Shown here one piece after another: positions 25,508 to 34,244 of a stretch of 64,000 nt of DNA. The notes under the pieces are model-generated. The model was given only the letters and a program-made list of their open reading frames with translations, did no database searches and was not told the DNA's origin. The translations under genes were made by a program, and so were the position numbers. The DNA lies in assembly GCA_910576815.1 (NCBI GenBank), contig CAJTKA010000004.1, positions 1-64,000 of the forward strand. The letters are read 5' to 3'. This DNA is from an uncultured Lachnospiraceae bacterium (lineage in GTDB: Bacteria; Bacillota; Clostridia; Lachnospirales; Lachnospiraceae). Each line of letters opens with the position of its first letter. Within the stretch, counting starts at the first letter, position 1.

Positions 25508-25651
25508 GTCACAACTCTATTGTGACTCAAATCAATGCGGAGAATGCCGTCTTTCAGGCATTCTCCTGCGTGAGACTTAGAACTTCGAAAGCAGCTATGC
25601 TGCTTTTGCGAATGCAGCCCTTGCTGCGAGTGACTAGAAGTTCTTCTCACG
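25508..25651 (-). repeat. Highly structured palindromic element before murF
   Basis: This 144-bp block folds on itself throughout. An outer stem CGTGAGA/TCTCACG plus AGAACTTC/GAAGTTCT (25569-25586 with 25637-25651) encloses two hairpins, AAAGCAGC-tat-GCTGCTTT (25588-25606) and GCAGC-cctt-GCTGC (25614-25627). A 10-bp hairpin GGAGAATGCC/GGCATTCTCC (25539-25566) and GTCACAA/TTGTGAC (25508-25526) follow. The outer arm also encodes the last residues of the hydrolase. It may be a dispersed palindromic repeat or a cis-acting RNA; T-runs are absent, so it is not a simple terminator. Confidence 0.7.
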
Positions 25652-26416
25652 CTCACCAAAGAATGCCCGCAGCGCCCCATTCACCTTCGCCGGCTGCTCT
25701 GCAAAAGAAAAATGCCCCGCTCCCTCGCACACCACCAGTCCCGCGTCCTTGATCAGCTCCTCCATCCGCTTCGCATCTGCAATCGGCGTAGCCGTATCCA
25801 GATCTCCCCAAATCAAAAGCGTTGGACACTGCACCAGATGAATCAGTGGCTCCAGATCCTCATTCACCACTTTTACCAGGGTAGCTCGCATCAGAGGCGT
25901 CGCATTATTATAGTCGGAAGACCCTCGCTTTCTACGCATCTCCTCCACTGCATCGGGATAAAGAAAGCGCATCACAGGCGTACTCATAAAGGTACGGCCT
26001 GCCTTGTAAAAGCGGAGGCTGAGTCTTTGACGCAGATTTTTTTTCGGTAGAATCCCCGCGCTGTCTATCAACACGGCGCGTTCCATCGCAAATGGCAAAT
26101 TTTCTCTGGCATTCAGCTTAAAAAAGACGCGGCCGCCAAAAGAGTGCACCACCACACTCAGACGCTGGATCGCAAAGGACTCAATAAAGTGCAGGACAAA
26201 CTCCGTATAGTCATCCACACACCAAGGCACGGGCGGCTCCGGCGTCTTGCCAAAACCGGGCATATCAAGAGCAAGAACCCGTCTGCTTTGTTTCAGCGTG
26301 TCAATAATTCCACGGTACAGGGTAATATTCGCCCCCCAGCCGTGCAGGAGTAGAACCGCCTCTCCTTCACCCTCGTCTGTATAATTCACGGAAATTCCAT
26401 CTATCTTTTTGATCAT
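25634..26416 (-). CDS. Alpha/beta hydrolase
   Basis: A 260-aa hydrolase of the lipase/esterase fold. The oxyanion segment is LLLHGWG (about 20-26), the nucleophile elbow VVHSFGG puts Ser near residue 93, the acid is in LIWGDLDTATP, and the His is in GAGHFSF. The start at ATG 26416 has GGGAGC upstream; a longer frame from 26464 adds a Cys-rich 16 residues but lacks a ribosome site. It is probably the first gene of a hydrolase-murF-ddl operon. The substrate is unknown. The C-terminal codons lie within the structured repeat. Confidence 0.85.
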   Translation of the reverse strand: MIKKIDGISVNYTDEGEGEAVLLLHGWGANITLYRGIIDTLKQSRRVLALDMPGFGKTPEPPVPWCVDDYTEFVLHFIESFAIQRLSVVVHSFGGRVFFKLNARENLPFAMERAVLIDSAGILPKKNLRQRLSLRFYKAGRTFMSTPVMRFLYPDAVEEMRRKRGSSDYNNATPLMRATLVKVVNEDLEPLIHLVQCPTLLIWGDLDTATPIADAKRMEELIKDAGLVVCEGAGHFSFAEQPAKVNGALRAFFGEREKNF

Positions 26417-26595
26417 AAGCGCTCCCGTGCATTCCTCACATTTACAATCGGCACATCTATGCACTATTCTATAACTATGTCGGAGCCGGCCGACACATTA
26501 CCATTGTATTGTATTTCCCATATGTTATCAACCGAAAAATGACAGAAGCCGCAACTGTGTGCCGATATCTCTGCATCCCTTTAGGAATATGCCCG

Positions 26596-26697
26596 TTAAT
26601 CCTCCAGATAATCCGCATAATCCTCCTCGCTCGCAAACAGCATATAGCCTCCGTTCACATATCCCATATAACCACTCTCCACTGCATATCCTTTCAT
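26596..26697 (-). CDS. 33-residue acidic, tyrosine-rich small protein
   Basis: ATG 26697 has AGAGAGGAT at good spacing. The peptide begins MKGYAVESGYMGYVNGGYML, continues with an acidic ASEEDYADYLED tail, and ends at TAA 26596. Six tyrosines in 33 residues and regular YxxG spacing look selected, not random. It lies in a 350-bp gap between the hydrolase and an AraC regulator with no other gene. I recall similar unnamed small proteins in Clostridia, but cannot verify this. Function unknown. Confidence 0.6.
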   Translation of the reverse strand: MKGYAVESGYMGYVNGGYMLFASEEDYADYLED

Positions 26698-26770
26698 AAT
26701 AATATCCTCTCTTTCCGTTCGTTTTTGCATCGAACTAATGTTCTAAAGAGAGGATACCATGTATTAAGTC

Positions 26771-27664
26771 CTATATTTGGGACTCAGTATGATTTTTTGG
26801 GCGTCTGCTCGATCGAAACTGCTTCGGGGTAACCCCCTTATACTTTTTGAAATTTTTGATAAAATGGCTGCAATCGGAGAATCCCGTTTCCTGACTGATG
26901 TAATTGAGATCAAAATCAGTAAAAATAAGAAATTCTTCCGCCTTATAAAATCGCATTTTCTCTATGTATTGCTTGCAGCTCATGCCGTACTGCTCGTGAA
27001 ATTTCTTGGCAAAACAGGAGTAGCTCAAGCCACACTGCTCCGCGATATCCGCCACACGCAGATTTTCCGACAAAAAAAGATCAATATATTCGGTGATATT
27101 ATCAATCGTATGATCTTCTGTCTGCGGGATAAAACGATTGTCGATCACCATACCGTCAGCCAGCCACAGGCGTATGATATTCATTAAAAGCTCATAGATA
27201 TTAGCCTGCAGAACAAGCTCCCTGCCGTACTGATAATTGGCGATTTCCGCCATGCACACAGACCAGATCCTGCTGCACTGCGCCTTTTCCACCGCCTCCC
27301 GACCAAATAGGATTTTCATACCGATCTTCTCCGCATACTGAAAAATGCTCCTGATTTTCGGCGCATAGGACGGCGTATGATTAAATCTGTTGATGTCAAA
27401 TTTCAACACGGCATAGACAGGCATGCTGTCGTCGGCAGGATAGATAGAATGCACCGCGGAAGGATGGAAAATCATCATCTCACCCTTTTTTAAGACGCAT
27501 GAGAAGTCATTACTGCGCATTTCCGCGCTTCCCTCAAGCATATAAATAAACTCTGCAAAGTAGTGCCAATGCGGCTTTACGGGGAATTCATGTTTCCCCG
27601 CATCAAAAACAAAGCACTCTATGGGAGTATTCAGGGCATCACTTCTTTCAAACAAAGCGCTCAT
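26771..27664 (-). CDS. AraC-family regulator, cupin sensor type
   Basis: A 297-aa regulator. An N-terminal cupin-like sugar-sensing domain (PVKPHWHYFAEFIYMLEG, HPSAVHSIYP) fills about 1-110. Two C-terminal helix-turn-helices lie at about 195-295 (VADIAEQCGLSYSCFAKKFH, YISQETGFSDCSHFIKNFKK, GVTPKQFR). Start ATG 27664 has AGGTG upstream. It is transcribed away from the GH9 gene across a 167-bp gap, so it most likely controls that gene in response to an oligosaccharide. Confidence 0.9.
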   Translation of the reverse strand: MSALFERSDALNTPIECFVFDAGKHEFPVKPHWHYFAEFIYMLEGSAEMRSNDFSCVLKKGEMMIFHPSAVHSIYPADDSMPVYAVLKFDINRFNHTPSYAPKIRSIFQYAEKIGMKILFGREAVEKAQCSRIWSVCMAEIANYQYGRELVLQANIYELLMNIIRLWLADGMVIDNRFIPQTEDHTIDNITEYIDLFLSENLRVADIAEQCGLSYSCFAKKFHEQYGMSCKQYIEKMRFYKAEEFLIFTDFDLNYISQETGFSDCSHFIKNFKKYKGVTPKQFRSSRRPKNHTESQI

Positions 27665-27831
27665 AAGCACACCTCACAAATAGATTTTTACAATTTTTCC
27701 ATATAAATATTATAGTACACAGAGAAATAAACCGCTATACTGAATTTTAAATTTATGGGACGGGCTTTGACAAAGCAAATGCATAAAACAAAGCCATGGC
27801 AGTCCCTGACCAAAGATGAGGCGGGAAGATT

Positions 27832-29481
27832 ATGAATCAGACAGATTACAGCAAGGGATCAGGGGCAGTAAAAACAAATCCTTTTCAAATTTTTGTGAAC
27901 CAGGCCGGATATCGTCCCAATAGCAAAAAAACAGCCGTCATGAATTTCCCATGCGAAAGTTTTCGCATCGTTGACCACAACGGGACCTGTCGATATGAAG
28001 GAAAAGCGGTGCGGTTCGGAGACGACAAAAACTCCGGGGACACAGTGTATGAGGCAGATTTTTCCGCTTTTTCCCAAAAAGGGACCTATCGTGTGGTCGC
28101 TGTAGATGAAACTTCTGCGGAATTTCAAATTGCAGAAAATGTGTATGACGAGGTCTTTCATGATATCGTAAAGGCATTTTACTATCTGCGCTGCGGCTGT
28201 GGTCTGGACGAAGCTTATGCGGGCGTGTATCGGCACGGAAAATGTCATACCTCTACCGCTCTGCTCTACGAAGATAAAAAAACGGAACTGGAGGTCTCCG
28301 GCGGCTGGCATGACGCAGGCGATTACGGCCGCTATGTGACTGCTGGATCCTGTGCCGTGGCGCATCTGCTCTATGCTTACAAGATGTTCCCCTCCGTTTT
28401 TGAAAAACGGCAGTTTGCGATTCCCGAAAGCGATAGTGACGTGCCCGATCTGCTTGCGGAATGCCGCCTTGAACTGGAATGGTTTATGAAAATGCAGCGG
28501 GAGGACGGCGGCATCTACCACAAAGCCACGACGATGCGCCACGCGCCCTTTGTCATGCCGGAAGATGACGATGCGCCCCTCTATGTTTTTGCGGTTTCCT
28601 CCATGGCGACAGCGGACTGCGGTGCGGTATGCGCTCTTGCCAGCAGGATCTATGAACCATACGACAGGGAATTTTCTAAGAAACTTCGTCAAACAGCAAA
28701 GAAAGCGTGTCAGTGGCTGGATCGCAACCCCGATTTTATCGGTTTTCAAAATCCAAGCGACTGCAATACGGGTGAATATGGCGAATCCAACGACTTTTCA
28801 AACCGCTTCTGGGCATACGCCGAGCTGTACACTTTGACTGGTGACAATAAGGATCATGATAAGATGTTAAAGGCGCTTGGAAACGAGTTTTCCTTTACGG
28901 CACTGGGATACGCTGAAATGGGCGGCCTGGGTGCACTTTCCTACCTGCTGTGCCCACACGAGACCGACAGCGCACTTGCAAAGCAGTTTGCCGATCACTT
29001 TCATATGGAAGCCGCGCGGCTGAAAGACGTGGCCGATCACTGCGGATACGGCTGTGCCATGGAAGAACATGATTTTACTTGGGGAAGCAATATGACGCTG
29101 CTGGAGCACGGCATGATTTTTGCCATCAGCGATTATCTGGAGAAGCGTAATACGTATCGAGACTATGCTGTCATGCAGCTTGATTATCTTTTGGGTGTCA
29201 ATCCCACGGGCTACAGCTATGTGACGGGTACCGGAGAATTTTGCTGTAATTATCCCCATCTTCGTCCCGCCCATGCGGACGGCATCGAAGCATGTATTCC
29301 CGGCATGGTGAGCGGCGGCCCGAATCGGGTTCCATGTGACCCGGATGCCGAAAGATTGATTCCCAAGGGAACGCCTCCCATGAAGTGCTATGCCGATCAT
29401 GTGGGCTGTTACTCCCTGAATGAAATCACCATATATTGGAATTCACCTGCGGTTTTTCTACTGGGATATCTCTATTGTTAA
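27832..29481 (+). CDS. Glycoside hydrolase family 9 (intracellular glucanase)
   Basis: A 549-aa enzyme. The N-terminal Ig-like CelD_N domain (about 18-100) starts with FVNQAGYRPNSKKTAV. The GH9 (alpha/alpha)6 barrel follows. The catalytic Asp pair is D161 and D164 in GGWHDAGDYGRYV, and the acid Glu is E531 in SLNEITIYWNSP. YLLGVNPTGYSYVTG is also typical. There is no signal peptide or dockerin, so it probably trims imported beta-glucan or cello-oligosaccharides like cytoplasmic GH9 exo-enzymes. It is divergent from the AraC regulator at 26771. Confidence 0.92.
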   Translation: MNQTDYSKGSGAVKTNPFQIFVNQAGYRPNSKKTAVMNFPCESFRIVDHNGTCRYEGKAVRFGDDKNSGDTVYEADFSAFSQKGTYRVVAVDETSAEFQIAENVYDEVFHDIVKAFYYLRCGCGLDEAYAGVYRHGKCHTSTALLYEDKKTELEVSGGWHDAGDYGRYVTAGSCAVAHLLYAYKMFPSVFEKRQFAIPESDSDVPDLLAECRLELEWFMKMQREDGGIYHKATTMRHAPFVMPEDDDAPLYVFAVSSMATADCGAVCALASRIYEPYDREFSKKLRQTAKKACQWLDRNPDFIGFQNPSDCNTGEYGESNDFSNRFWAYAELYTLTGDNKDHDKMLKALGNEFSFTALGYAEMGGLGALSYLLCPHETDSALAKQFADHFHMEAARLKDVADHCGYGCAMEEHDFTWGSNMTLLEHGMIFAISDYLEKRNTYRDYAVMQLDYLLGVNPTGYSYVTGTGEFCCNYPHLRPAHADGIEACIPGMVSGGPNRVPCDPDAERLIPKGTPPMKCYADHVGCYSLNEITIYWNSPAVFLLGYLYC

Positions 29482-29489
29482 GACTGCGT

Positions 29490-29520
29490 GCTGAGTGTTT
29501 CCTTTGCGGGAGCGCTCAGC
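29490..29520 (+). terminator. Hairpin after the GH9 gene
   Basis: GCTGAGTGTTTCC and GGGAGCGCTCAGC pair over 13 positions (three G-U) with a 5-base loop when read on the plus strand, starting 9 bp after the GH9 stop. No T-tract follows. It overlaps the last codons of the convergent diguanylate cyclase. Confidence 0.5.
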
Positions 29521-30853
29521 GTCTCCTATCGATTCCTGCCGTCCTGTAGTAAGCGGCCTTATCCTCATACATCCGTGCCTCCGCTGCTGCCAGCACAACG
29601 TTGATCCCCTCATCACTGTTGCTTTGCCAATCCGCGCCCACCGCCATATTGACAGAGGAATCCGCCATGATTTTTTTCAGGTTCACGACCCGCTCCTTGA
29701 AGTCCGCCTCGCTGATGCCCGCGCAGATCGCCAGAAGTTCGTCACCGCCGATACGGAACAGCTCATAAGACTCCCCAAAGGCTTCCTTCATGCACTCGCA
29801 GGAAGATTGGATCAGGCGGTCTCCCGCCGCATGCCCCTCCGCGTCGTTCACCCGTTTCAAACCCGTAATATCACCGTAAACGATCCCCACACTCTCATCG
29901 GCGCGCATGTTCTCCGTATACTCCACCATGGCGTAACGGTTTCCAATCTGCGTCAGTTGATCCAGATGGGACATCCTTTGCAGGTTCCTCACCAGATTGC
30001 GCATTTTTAACAGAGATTCAATAAAATGTCCCATGATCTGCAGCATATTGGAAGTGTAGTGCAGAGACTCCGCAGGCGGATTGTCGACGCCATAAAACCC
30101 GATCACTCTGTTGTCTTCATAGAGCGGTACCACCGTGACAGAAGAAATATTCTGCCGCTTCAAGATCTCATATTGCAGGGGATTCTTTGTTTTGATTTCC
30201 TCCACATCCCTGATCACCACGCATCTGTCATCCGCAAAGCTGCGATACCAGCCCTCACAGACCTCTGCGGGAACATTTTGCAGATTGTCCTTTTCCGGGC
30301 TCACACCGTTTGCCACCCACTCGTATGTATTGTCGTCATTTCCCTCCGCGTTTTTTTCAAAAATATAAACTCTCTCGCCGCCTAATGCCTTTCCCAGATA
30401 CTCGATGGCAATCTTTAGAGAAGTATCGGGATCGGAAGCCTGCATGGCAGTCCGCAGTGCCTCGTTGATCAGCGCTTCCCTGTGCTGGTAATCCTGAATG
30501 ATCTCATTTTGTTTGGTATCGGCACTGATATCAATGGACAACTCTATGCGCAGCCGCCTGCCGTCCATTTCAATGATCGTATCTTTCACTAAGATGTGTC
30601 TGTTGTAGATGGGATTGTAATAACGCCACTCCTTAAACTGCCCGGGAACAAGTTCTTTGTTATTGCAGATCTCACAGGGCGCGGAAGCGTTTTGCAGCAC
30701 TTCGTAGCATTTTTTGCCCTTTGTTTGTTCTAAGGAAGTAAGACCGCAGATGGAAAGCGCCTTCCTGTTCATATAGATAAACTCATAGGTATCTGCGTCA
30801 GCGACGTAAACCAGCTCATTCAAATTCTCAAAAAAATCCCAGATATGTTCCAT
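29516..30853 (-). CDS. PAS-GAF-GGDEF diguanylate cyclase
   Basis: A 445-aa cytoplasmic protein. A PAS domain (about 1-115) contains CEICNNKE, a cysteine pair that may bind a cofactor. A GAF domain lies at about 125-275, and a GGDEF domain at about 285-445. The active-site loop reads RIGGDELLAI, an accepted variant, so cyclic di-GMP synthesis is likely. It has no membrane segment. Together with the HD-GYP protein at 3887 it points to c-di-GMP signalling in this organism. Confidence 0.9.
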   Translation of the reverse strand: MEHIWDFFENLNELVYVADADTYEFIYMNRKALSICGLTSLEQTKGKKCYEVLQNASAPCEICNNKELVPGQFKEWRYYNPIYNRHILVKDTIIEMDGRRLRIELSIDISADTKQNEIIQDYQHREALINEALRTAMQASDPDTSLKIAIEYLGKALGGERVYIFEKNAEGNDDNTYEWVANGVSPEKDNLQNVPAEVCEGWYRSFADDRCVVIRDVEEIKTKNPLQYEILKRQNISSVTVVPLYEDNRVIGFYGVDNPPAESLHYTSNMLQIMGHFIESLLKMRNLVRNLQRMSHLDQLTQIGNRYAMVEYTENMRADESVGIVYGDITGLKRVNDAEGHAAGDRLIQSSCECMKEAFGESYELFRIGGDELLAICAGISEADFKERVVNLKKIMADSSVNMAVGADWQSNSDEGINVVLAAAEARMYEDKAAYYRTAGIDRRR

Positions 30854-31014
30854 GTATTCGTTTCCCCTCTTATGGCCTGTCGTCGCAGCTTGCAGCCCTT
30901 CCTAATCAGAACTTTGCCAAGAACCCCCGCAGACTGCATAATTGTAATCATTGTACCACAAAAAAAATACTTTGTGTAAATTTTTCTACCGCTGCCCGCT
31001 TTTCCCACGAATCA

Positions 31015-32523
31015 TCAGCCGTCGGTTCTTCGCGCCAACACTGCCATGCCTTCCTTTCCCGGAAGCGTTACCGTCACCGTTCCGCTCACCCCCTCAAGGA
31101 CTTTCTGCCGCGTCATATTCCACACATCAATCACTTCAACGTCGTAACGGTGTTCCTTTGACAGATGAAACTCCGTGACAGCCGCGCATTTTCTTTCCAA
31201 ATATTTCAGATACGCCTCGTCGCCAACGCATCCCGCATATTCTTTGCCGTTTAGCATGGCGCCTTTTGCCCTCTCCCACGGAACGCTCACGACCGCCCGC
31301 CAAAAATCATTTTCAGCTTTTTCGGGATGTTCGCGGATCTCGTCATACTTTTCCTTTGAAAATTCAAAACCGCAGTAAGTGAGCGGCCCCGGCAGAGCAT
31401 CTACGATGTCTTTTAAAAAGGCAATACGCTCTGCGCTTTCTCCTTTGAGGACGCCGCCTCTGGACCACCACAAAACATCGTCGTCGCTCAGGTAAGTTTC
31501 TCCATGCGTACAATAGCCGCCCTGCACCGTGGCGATCCAAAAGCGGTTGACCATCTCGAACGCCGAAATGTTACCCCATTCAAACGCGATATTTCCCTCG
31601 TAGCAGCACTCATCCACCATCAACGGCTTCCCGTATTGTTTGAGAAAACTGCTCACCTCATCGCAATTTTTGATCTGCAGACAGATATGCGTGGTATCCC
31701 TGTTGTCAAAATCCCAAAATTCGATGCAGTTATGATTGCTCAAAAGATGATGAAAGGCATCTTTCCCGGCAACAAAGGCTGCTATTTCTTCCCACTCTTT
31801 CTGCGTATATTTCATAAGGTCAAACTCGTTGGCCAGACTCCACCAGACATTGGGAAAGGCCGCAAGCCGTCTGATCAGATAATCGAGATATGTTTTGGCC
31901 TCCTCCATTGTCAGATCGGCAAAGCCCCACCTGTCGTACGGATGAAAGAGGATCAGGTCGCACTGGATCCCCATCTGATCAAGCTCTGTGATCCTGCTTT
32001 CCAATTCGTCAAAAAACGCAAAACAGGGCCTTTTCACGTCAAAGCTGCCATCTTTCCTTTTCTCAAAGGCAAAAAACTCCGGCTCATTGTGGTTATAATC
32101 ATAATGTTTTGGAAAAACGCACATCCTCACCTTATTGAACGGCGCCTTTGACAGCGTTTCCATCGTTTGGTCAACCAGCACCTTTTCCTGATGGATGAGT
32201 GCGTAAACGGTGGTGCCAAACGGATAAAACCAGGTGCCGTCGTCATATCGAAAATGTGTCCCGCGGGCCCTCACGATTCCATGCGCCGCATCTTCTGCCA
32301 TCCGCTCACAGATCACGCTGCCCGAAGCCGTCACTTTCCCACTCACTTCATAAGTATATTTACCGCATACAGAAGGATAGAATCTTACCTTTATCAGATT
32401 GTCTGCCGCCGCAAACCCTTTGACAGTCGTTGTGACTCCTGTCTCATCGGTAAATTGCGCCGTAACCTCCCCGAACGGATCGTCGCACGCAAATGATAAT
32501 TCAAACATTTGATATTGTTTCAT
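31015..32523 (-). CDS. Glycoside hydrolase, DUF5060/DUF4038/DUF5605 type
   Basis: A 502-aa protein in three parts. The N-terminal beta-sandwich of the DUF5060 kind (about 1-75) is followed by a TIM barrel (about 80-400) with FRYDDGTWFYPFGTTVYAL, then a C-terminal beta-domain (about 415-502). In the barrel, WWSLANEFDLM holds the likely acid/base Glu and PLMVDECCYEG the likely nucleophile Glu. There is no signal peptide. The sugar specificity is unknown. It is divergent from the LytTR gene at 32729. Confidence 0.85.
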   Translation of the reverse strand: MKQYQMFELSFACDDPFGEVTAQFTDETGVTTTVKGFAAADNLIKVRFYPSVCGKYTYEVSGKVTASGSVICERMAEDAAHGIVRARGTHFRYDDGTWFYPFGTTVYALIHQEKVLVDQTMETLSKAPFNKVRMCVFPKHYDYNHNEPEFFAFEKRKDGSFDVKRPCFAFFDELESRITELDQMGIQCDLILFHPYDRWGFADLTMEEAKTYLDYLIRRLAAFPNVWWSLANEFDLMKYTQKEWEEIAAFVAGKDAFHHLLSNHNCIEFWDFDNRDTTHICLQIKNCDEVSSFLKQYGKPLMVDECCYEGNIAFEWGNISAFEMVNRFWIATVQGGYCTHGETYLSDDDVLWWSRGGVLKGESAERIAFLKDIVDALPGPLTYCGFEFSKEKYDEIREHPEKAENDFWRAVVSVPWERAKGAMLNGKEYAGCVGDEAYLKYLERKCAAVTEFHLSKEHRYDVEVIDVWNMTRQKVLEGVSGTVTVTLPGKEGMAVLARRTDG

Positions 32524-32673
32524 GTCAGTTTATCCTCCTCCGATTTCTCTCTGTATTTTAGTGTACTGAAAACTTATCTCTCTGTCAAAATATAGATGAT
32601 TGCAAAATACCTCCCGACGCGGCAGCAATCCCGACCACCTGTATGCCGCAAACGACCGACCGTCGAAATTCAA

Positions 32674-32702
32674 TTGAAAGAAACTGCCGCGTCCCCTATA
32701 AT
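32674..32702 (+). promoter_or_regulatory. SigA-type promoter of the LytTR-DUF3021 operon
   Basis: TTGAAA (32674-32679), 17 bp, TATAAT (32697-32702), then AGGAGGG before ATG 32729. The short leader leaves no room for a riboswitch. Confidence 0.8.
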
Positions 32703-32728
32703 GGCATCACAGGAAGGAGGGAGTGACA

Positions 32729-33169
32729 ATGCAGGTTGAGATAAAAATTGACGCTTCGTGCAGTGAACCGAAAGTGATCATCCTCACTGATACAATGACC
32801 GAAGAAGTCAATGCCATTGTGCAAAAACTGTCAGACCGTAATCTCCCCATCATTTCCGGGACGAAAGACGGGAAGACAAAGATTTTAGAACAGGACGAAT
32901 TGTTTCGGATCTACGCGGGCGGCGGAAAGGTTTTCGCTGAGACAAACTACGGAGAATATCTGCTGCGCCTGCGGCTCTACGAGGCGGAAGATCGGTTGAA
33001 TCCCGCACAGTTTGTCCGCATTTCCAACTCGGAGATCATCAATTTAAAAAAGGTGAAAAACTTCGACTTAAGCTTTGTCGGTACGATCTCCGTTGAGATG
33101 GCAAACGGCACCACCACCTATGTCTCAAGGCGATATGTTGCCAAAATCAAAAAGCTGTTAGGACTGTAA
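32729..33169 (+). CDS. LytTR DNA-binding regulator
   Basis: A 146-aa single-domain regulator. The LytTR domain covers about 45-146 (IYAGGGKVFAETNYGEYLLR, FVRISNSEIINLKKVKNFDL, YVSRRYVAKIKKLLGL). There is no receiver domain. Such proteins are usually controlled by a membrane DUF3021 partner encoded next door, as here. ATG 32729 has AAGGAGGGAG upstream; the frame could open at GTG 32723 but that is too close to the ribosome site. Confidence 0.9.
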   Translation: MQVEIKIDASCSEPKVIILTDTMTEEVNAIVQKLSDRNLPIISGTKDGKTKILEQDELFRIYAGGGKVFAETNYGEYLLRLRLYEAEDRLNPAQFVRISNSEIINLKKVKNFDLSFVGTISVEMANGTTTYVSRRYVAKIKKLLGL

Positions 33170-33233
33170 ACAACGATTCAGAATAAAATCATGAAAAAAG
33201 AGGCGCAAAGCGAATCTCGGAATGGAGGAAACT

Positions 33234-33695
33234 ATGAGTATCAAAAAGAAAATCATGTTACGCGCAATATCGGGCCTCCCGATCGGGCTGTCCATCGGTT
33301 ATCTGATCACGATCGTGATCTCCCTGATCTGGGCGGACGGGTATTACGCATCCTGCGTGCCCGCATTGGCGGAAACGATGGGAAACGAAATCAATGCCGT
33401 TATCCTGCAGGCACTTTTATGTGCCATCCTCGGCATGGGCTTCGGCGGCTGCTCCGTCATCTGGGAAATCGAGGATTGGGGCATCGCCAAACAGACCGGG
33501 ATCTACTTCCTGATCGTATCTCTCATTATGATGCCGATCGCCTATGTCACCTACTGGATGGAACACAGCGTCTGGGGCCTTGTAAGCTACTTTGGCATTT
33601 TTGCCTTCATCTTTGCCATCGTATGGGCGATCCAATATGGCAGAGCAAAACACAATGTCAAGAAAATCAATGAAAGAATGGAATCTTTTCGGTGA
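33234..33695 (+). CDS. DUF3021 membrane protein
   Basis: A 153-aa protein with four hydrophobic helices (about 10-32, 54-78, 88-108 and 115-137) and a basic tail. It forms the usual pair with the LytTR protein upstream, and in known LytTR regulatory systems such membrane partners restrain the regulator. I choose ATG 33234, preceded by GGAGG; ATG 33222 is an alternative. The last 29 bases overlap the convergent SOD-like gene. Confidence 0.85.
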   Translation: MSIKKKIMLRAISGLPIGLSIGYLITIVISLIWADGYYASCVPALAETMGNEINAVILQALLCAILGMGFGGCSVIWEIEDWGIAKQTGIYFLIVSLIMMPIAYVTYWMEHSVWGLVSYFGIFAFIFAIVWAIQYGRAKHNVKKINERMESFR

Positions 33696-34134
33696 TGACA
33701 CCGCATCCGATCTTGACGCCGGAATTGCCGGACGGCTGTGTCGTAAAATCATCGGGCGCACTGTGAATGATCAGGGAGCGTTCGATGATCTCCGGCAGTT
33801 CCACCCGATCGGTATAGACAACACTGTAGGCATATCCTTCATTACCAAGAAGCGGCGGCAGATCGCCGGCATGTTCAGGATGCGGCAGGCTCCCAGGATT
33901 ATAATGACTTCCCGTTTTGTCAAAGGGAAGCGTGCAGTCCCCCGTCTCATGGATGTGCAGACCATAGAATTGTCCGTACGGCGGTACCTTCTCATACGGG
34001 AGATCAAAAACTTCCGTCTCGATCAATACGCCTCCGGAAGAAACAGGATAAAAATAAGCAGTTCCCTTTAGGGAAGGATAATCGGCATTGCCGCTGATTT
34101 CAGCGTAAGCGCCCGGATGTAAATAATGTTTCAT
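33667..34134 (-). CDS. Cu/Zn superoxide dismutase-like protein without export signal
   Basis: A 155-aa protein with the SodC metal-site pattern. Copper ligands are in GLHIHETGDCT (about 58-68), the bridging His and zinc ligands are in GSHYNPGSLPHPEHAGDLP (about 75-93), and a further His is in LIIHSAPDDF. The closing SGNSGVKIGCGVI includes the Cys that pairs with the GDC cysteine. All ligands appear present. Bacterial SodC is usually periplasmic or a lipoprotein; this one has no signal peptide, so it should be cytoplasmic. Confidence 0.85.
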   Translation of the reverse strand: MKHYLHPGAYAEISGNADYPSLKGTAYFYPVSSGGVLIETEVFDLPYEKVPPYGQFYGLHIHETGDCTLPFDKTGSHYNPGSLPHPEHAGDLPPLLGNEGYAYSVVYTDRVELPEIIERSLIIHSAPDDFTTQPSGNSGVKIGCGVITEKIPFFH

Positions 34135-34178
34135 GATAGATTGCCTTCAACAAAGTAAGTTTGTGTTATCATATGAAA

Positions 34179-34200
34179 AACGACACATTTTTGTGCCGTT
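34179..34200 (-). terminator. Intrinsic terminator after the coiled-coil gene
   Basis: On the minus strand AACGGCACA pairs with TGTGTCGTT (one G-U) around AAAA, followed by TTTC. It lies 45 bp after the stop at 34245 and upstream of the sodC-like gene. Confidence 0.7.
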
Positions 34201-34244
34201 TTCCTTTTCCGAAACCTCTATTACCCAATCCTGCTCATAAATCT

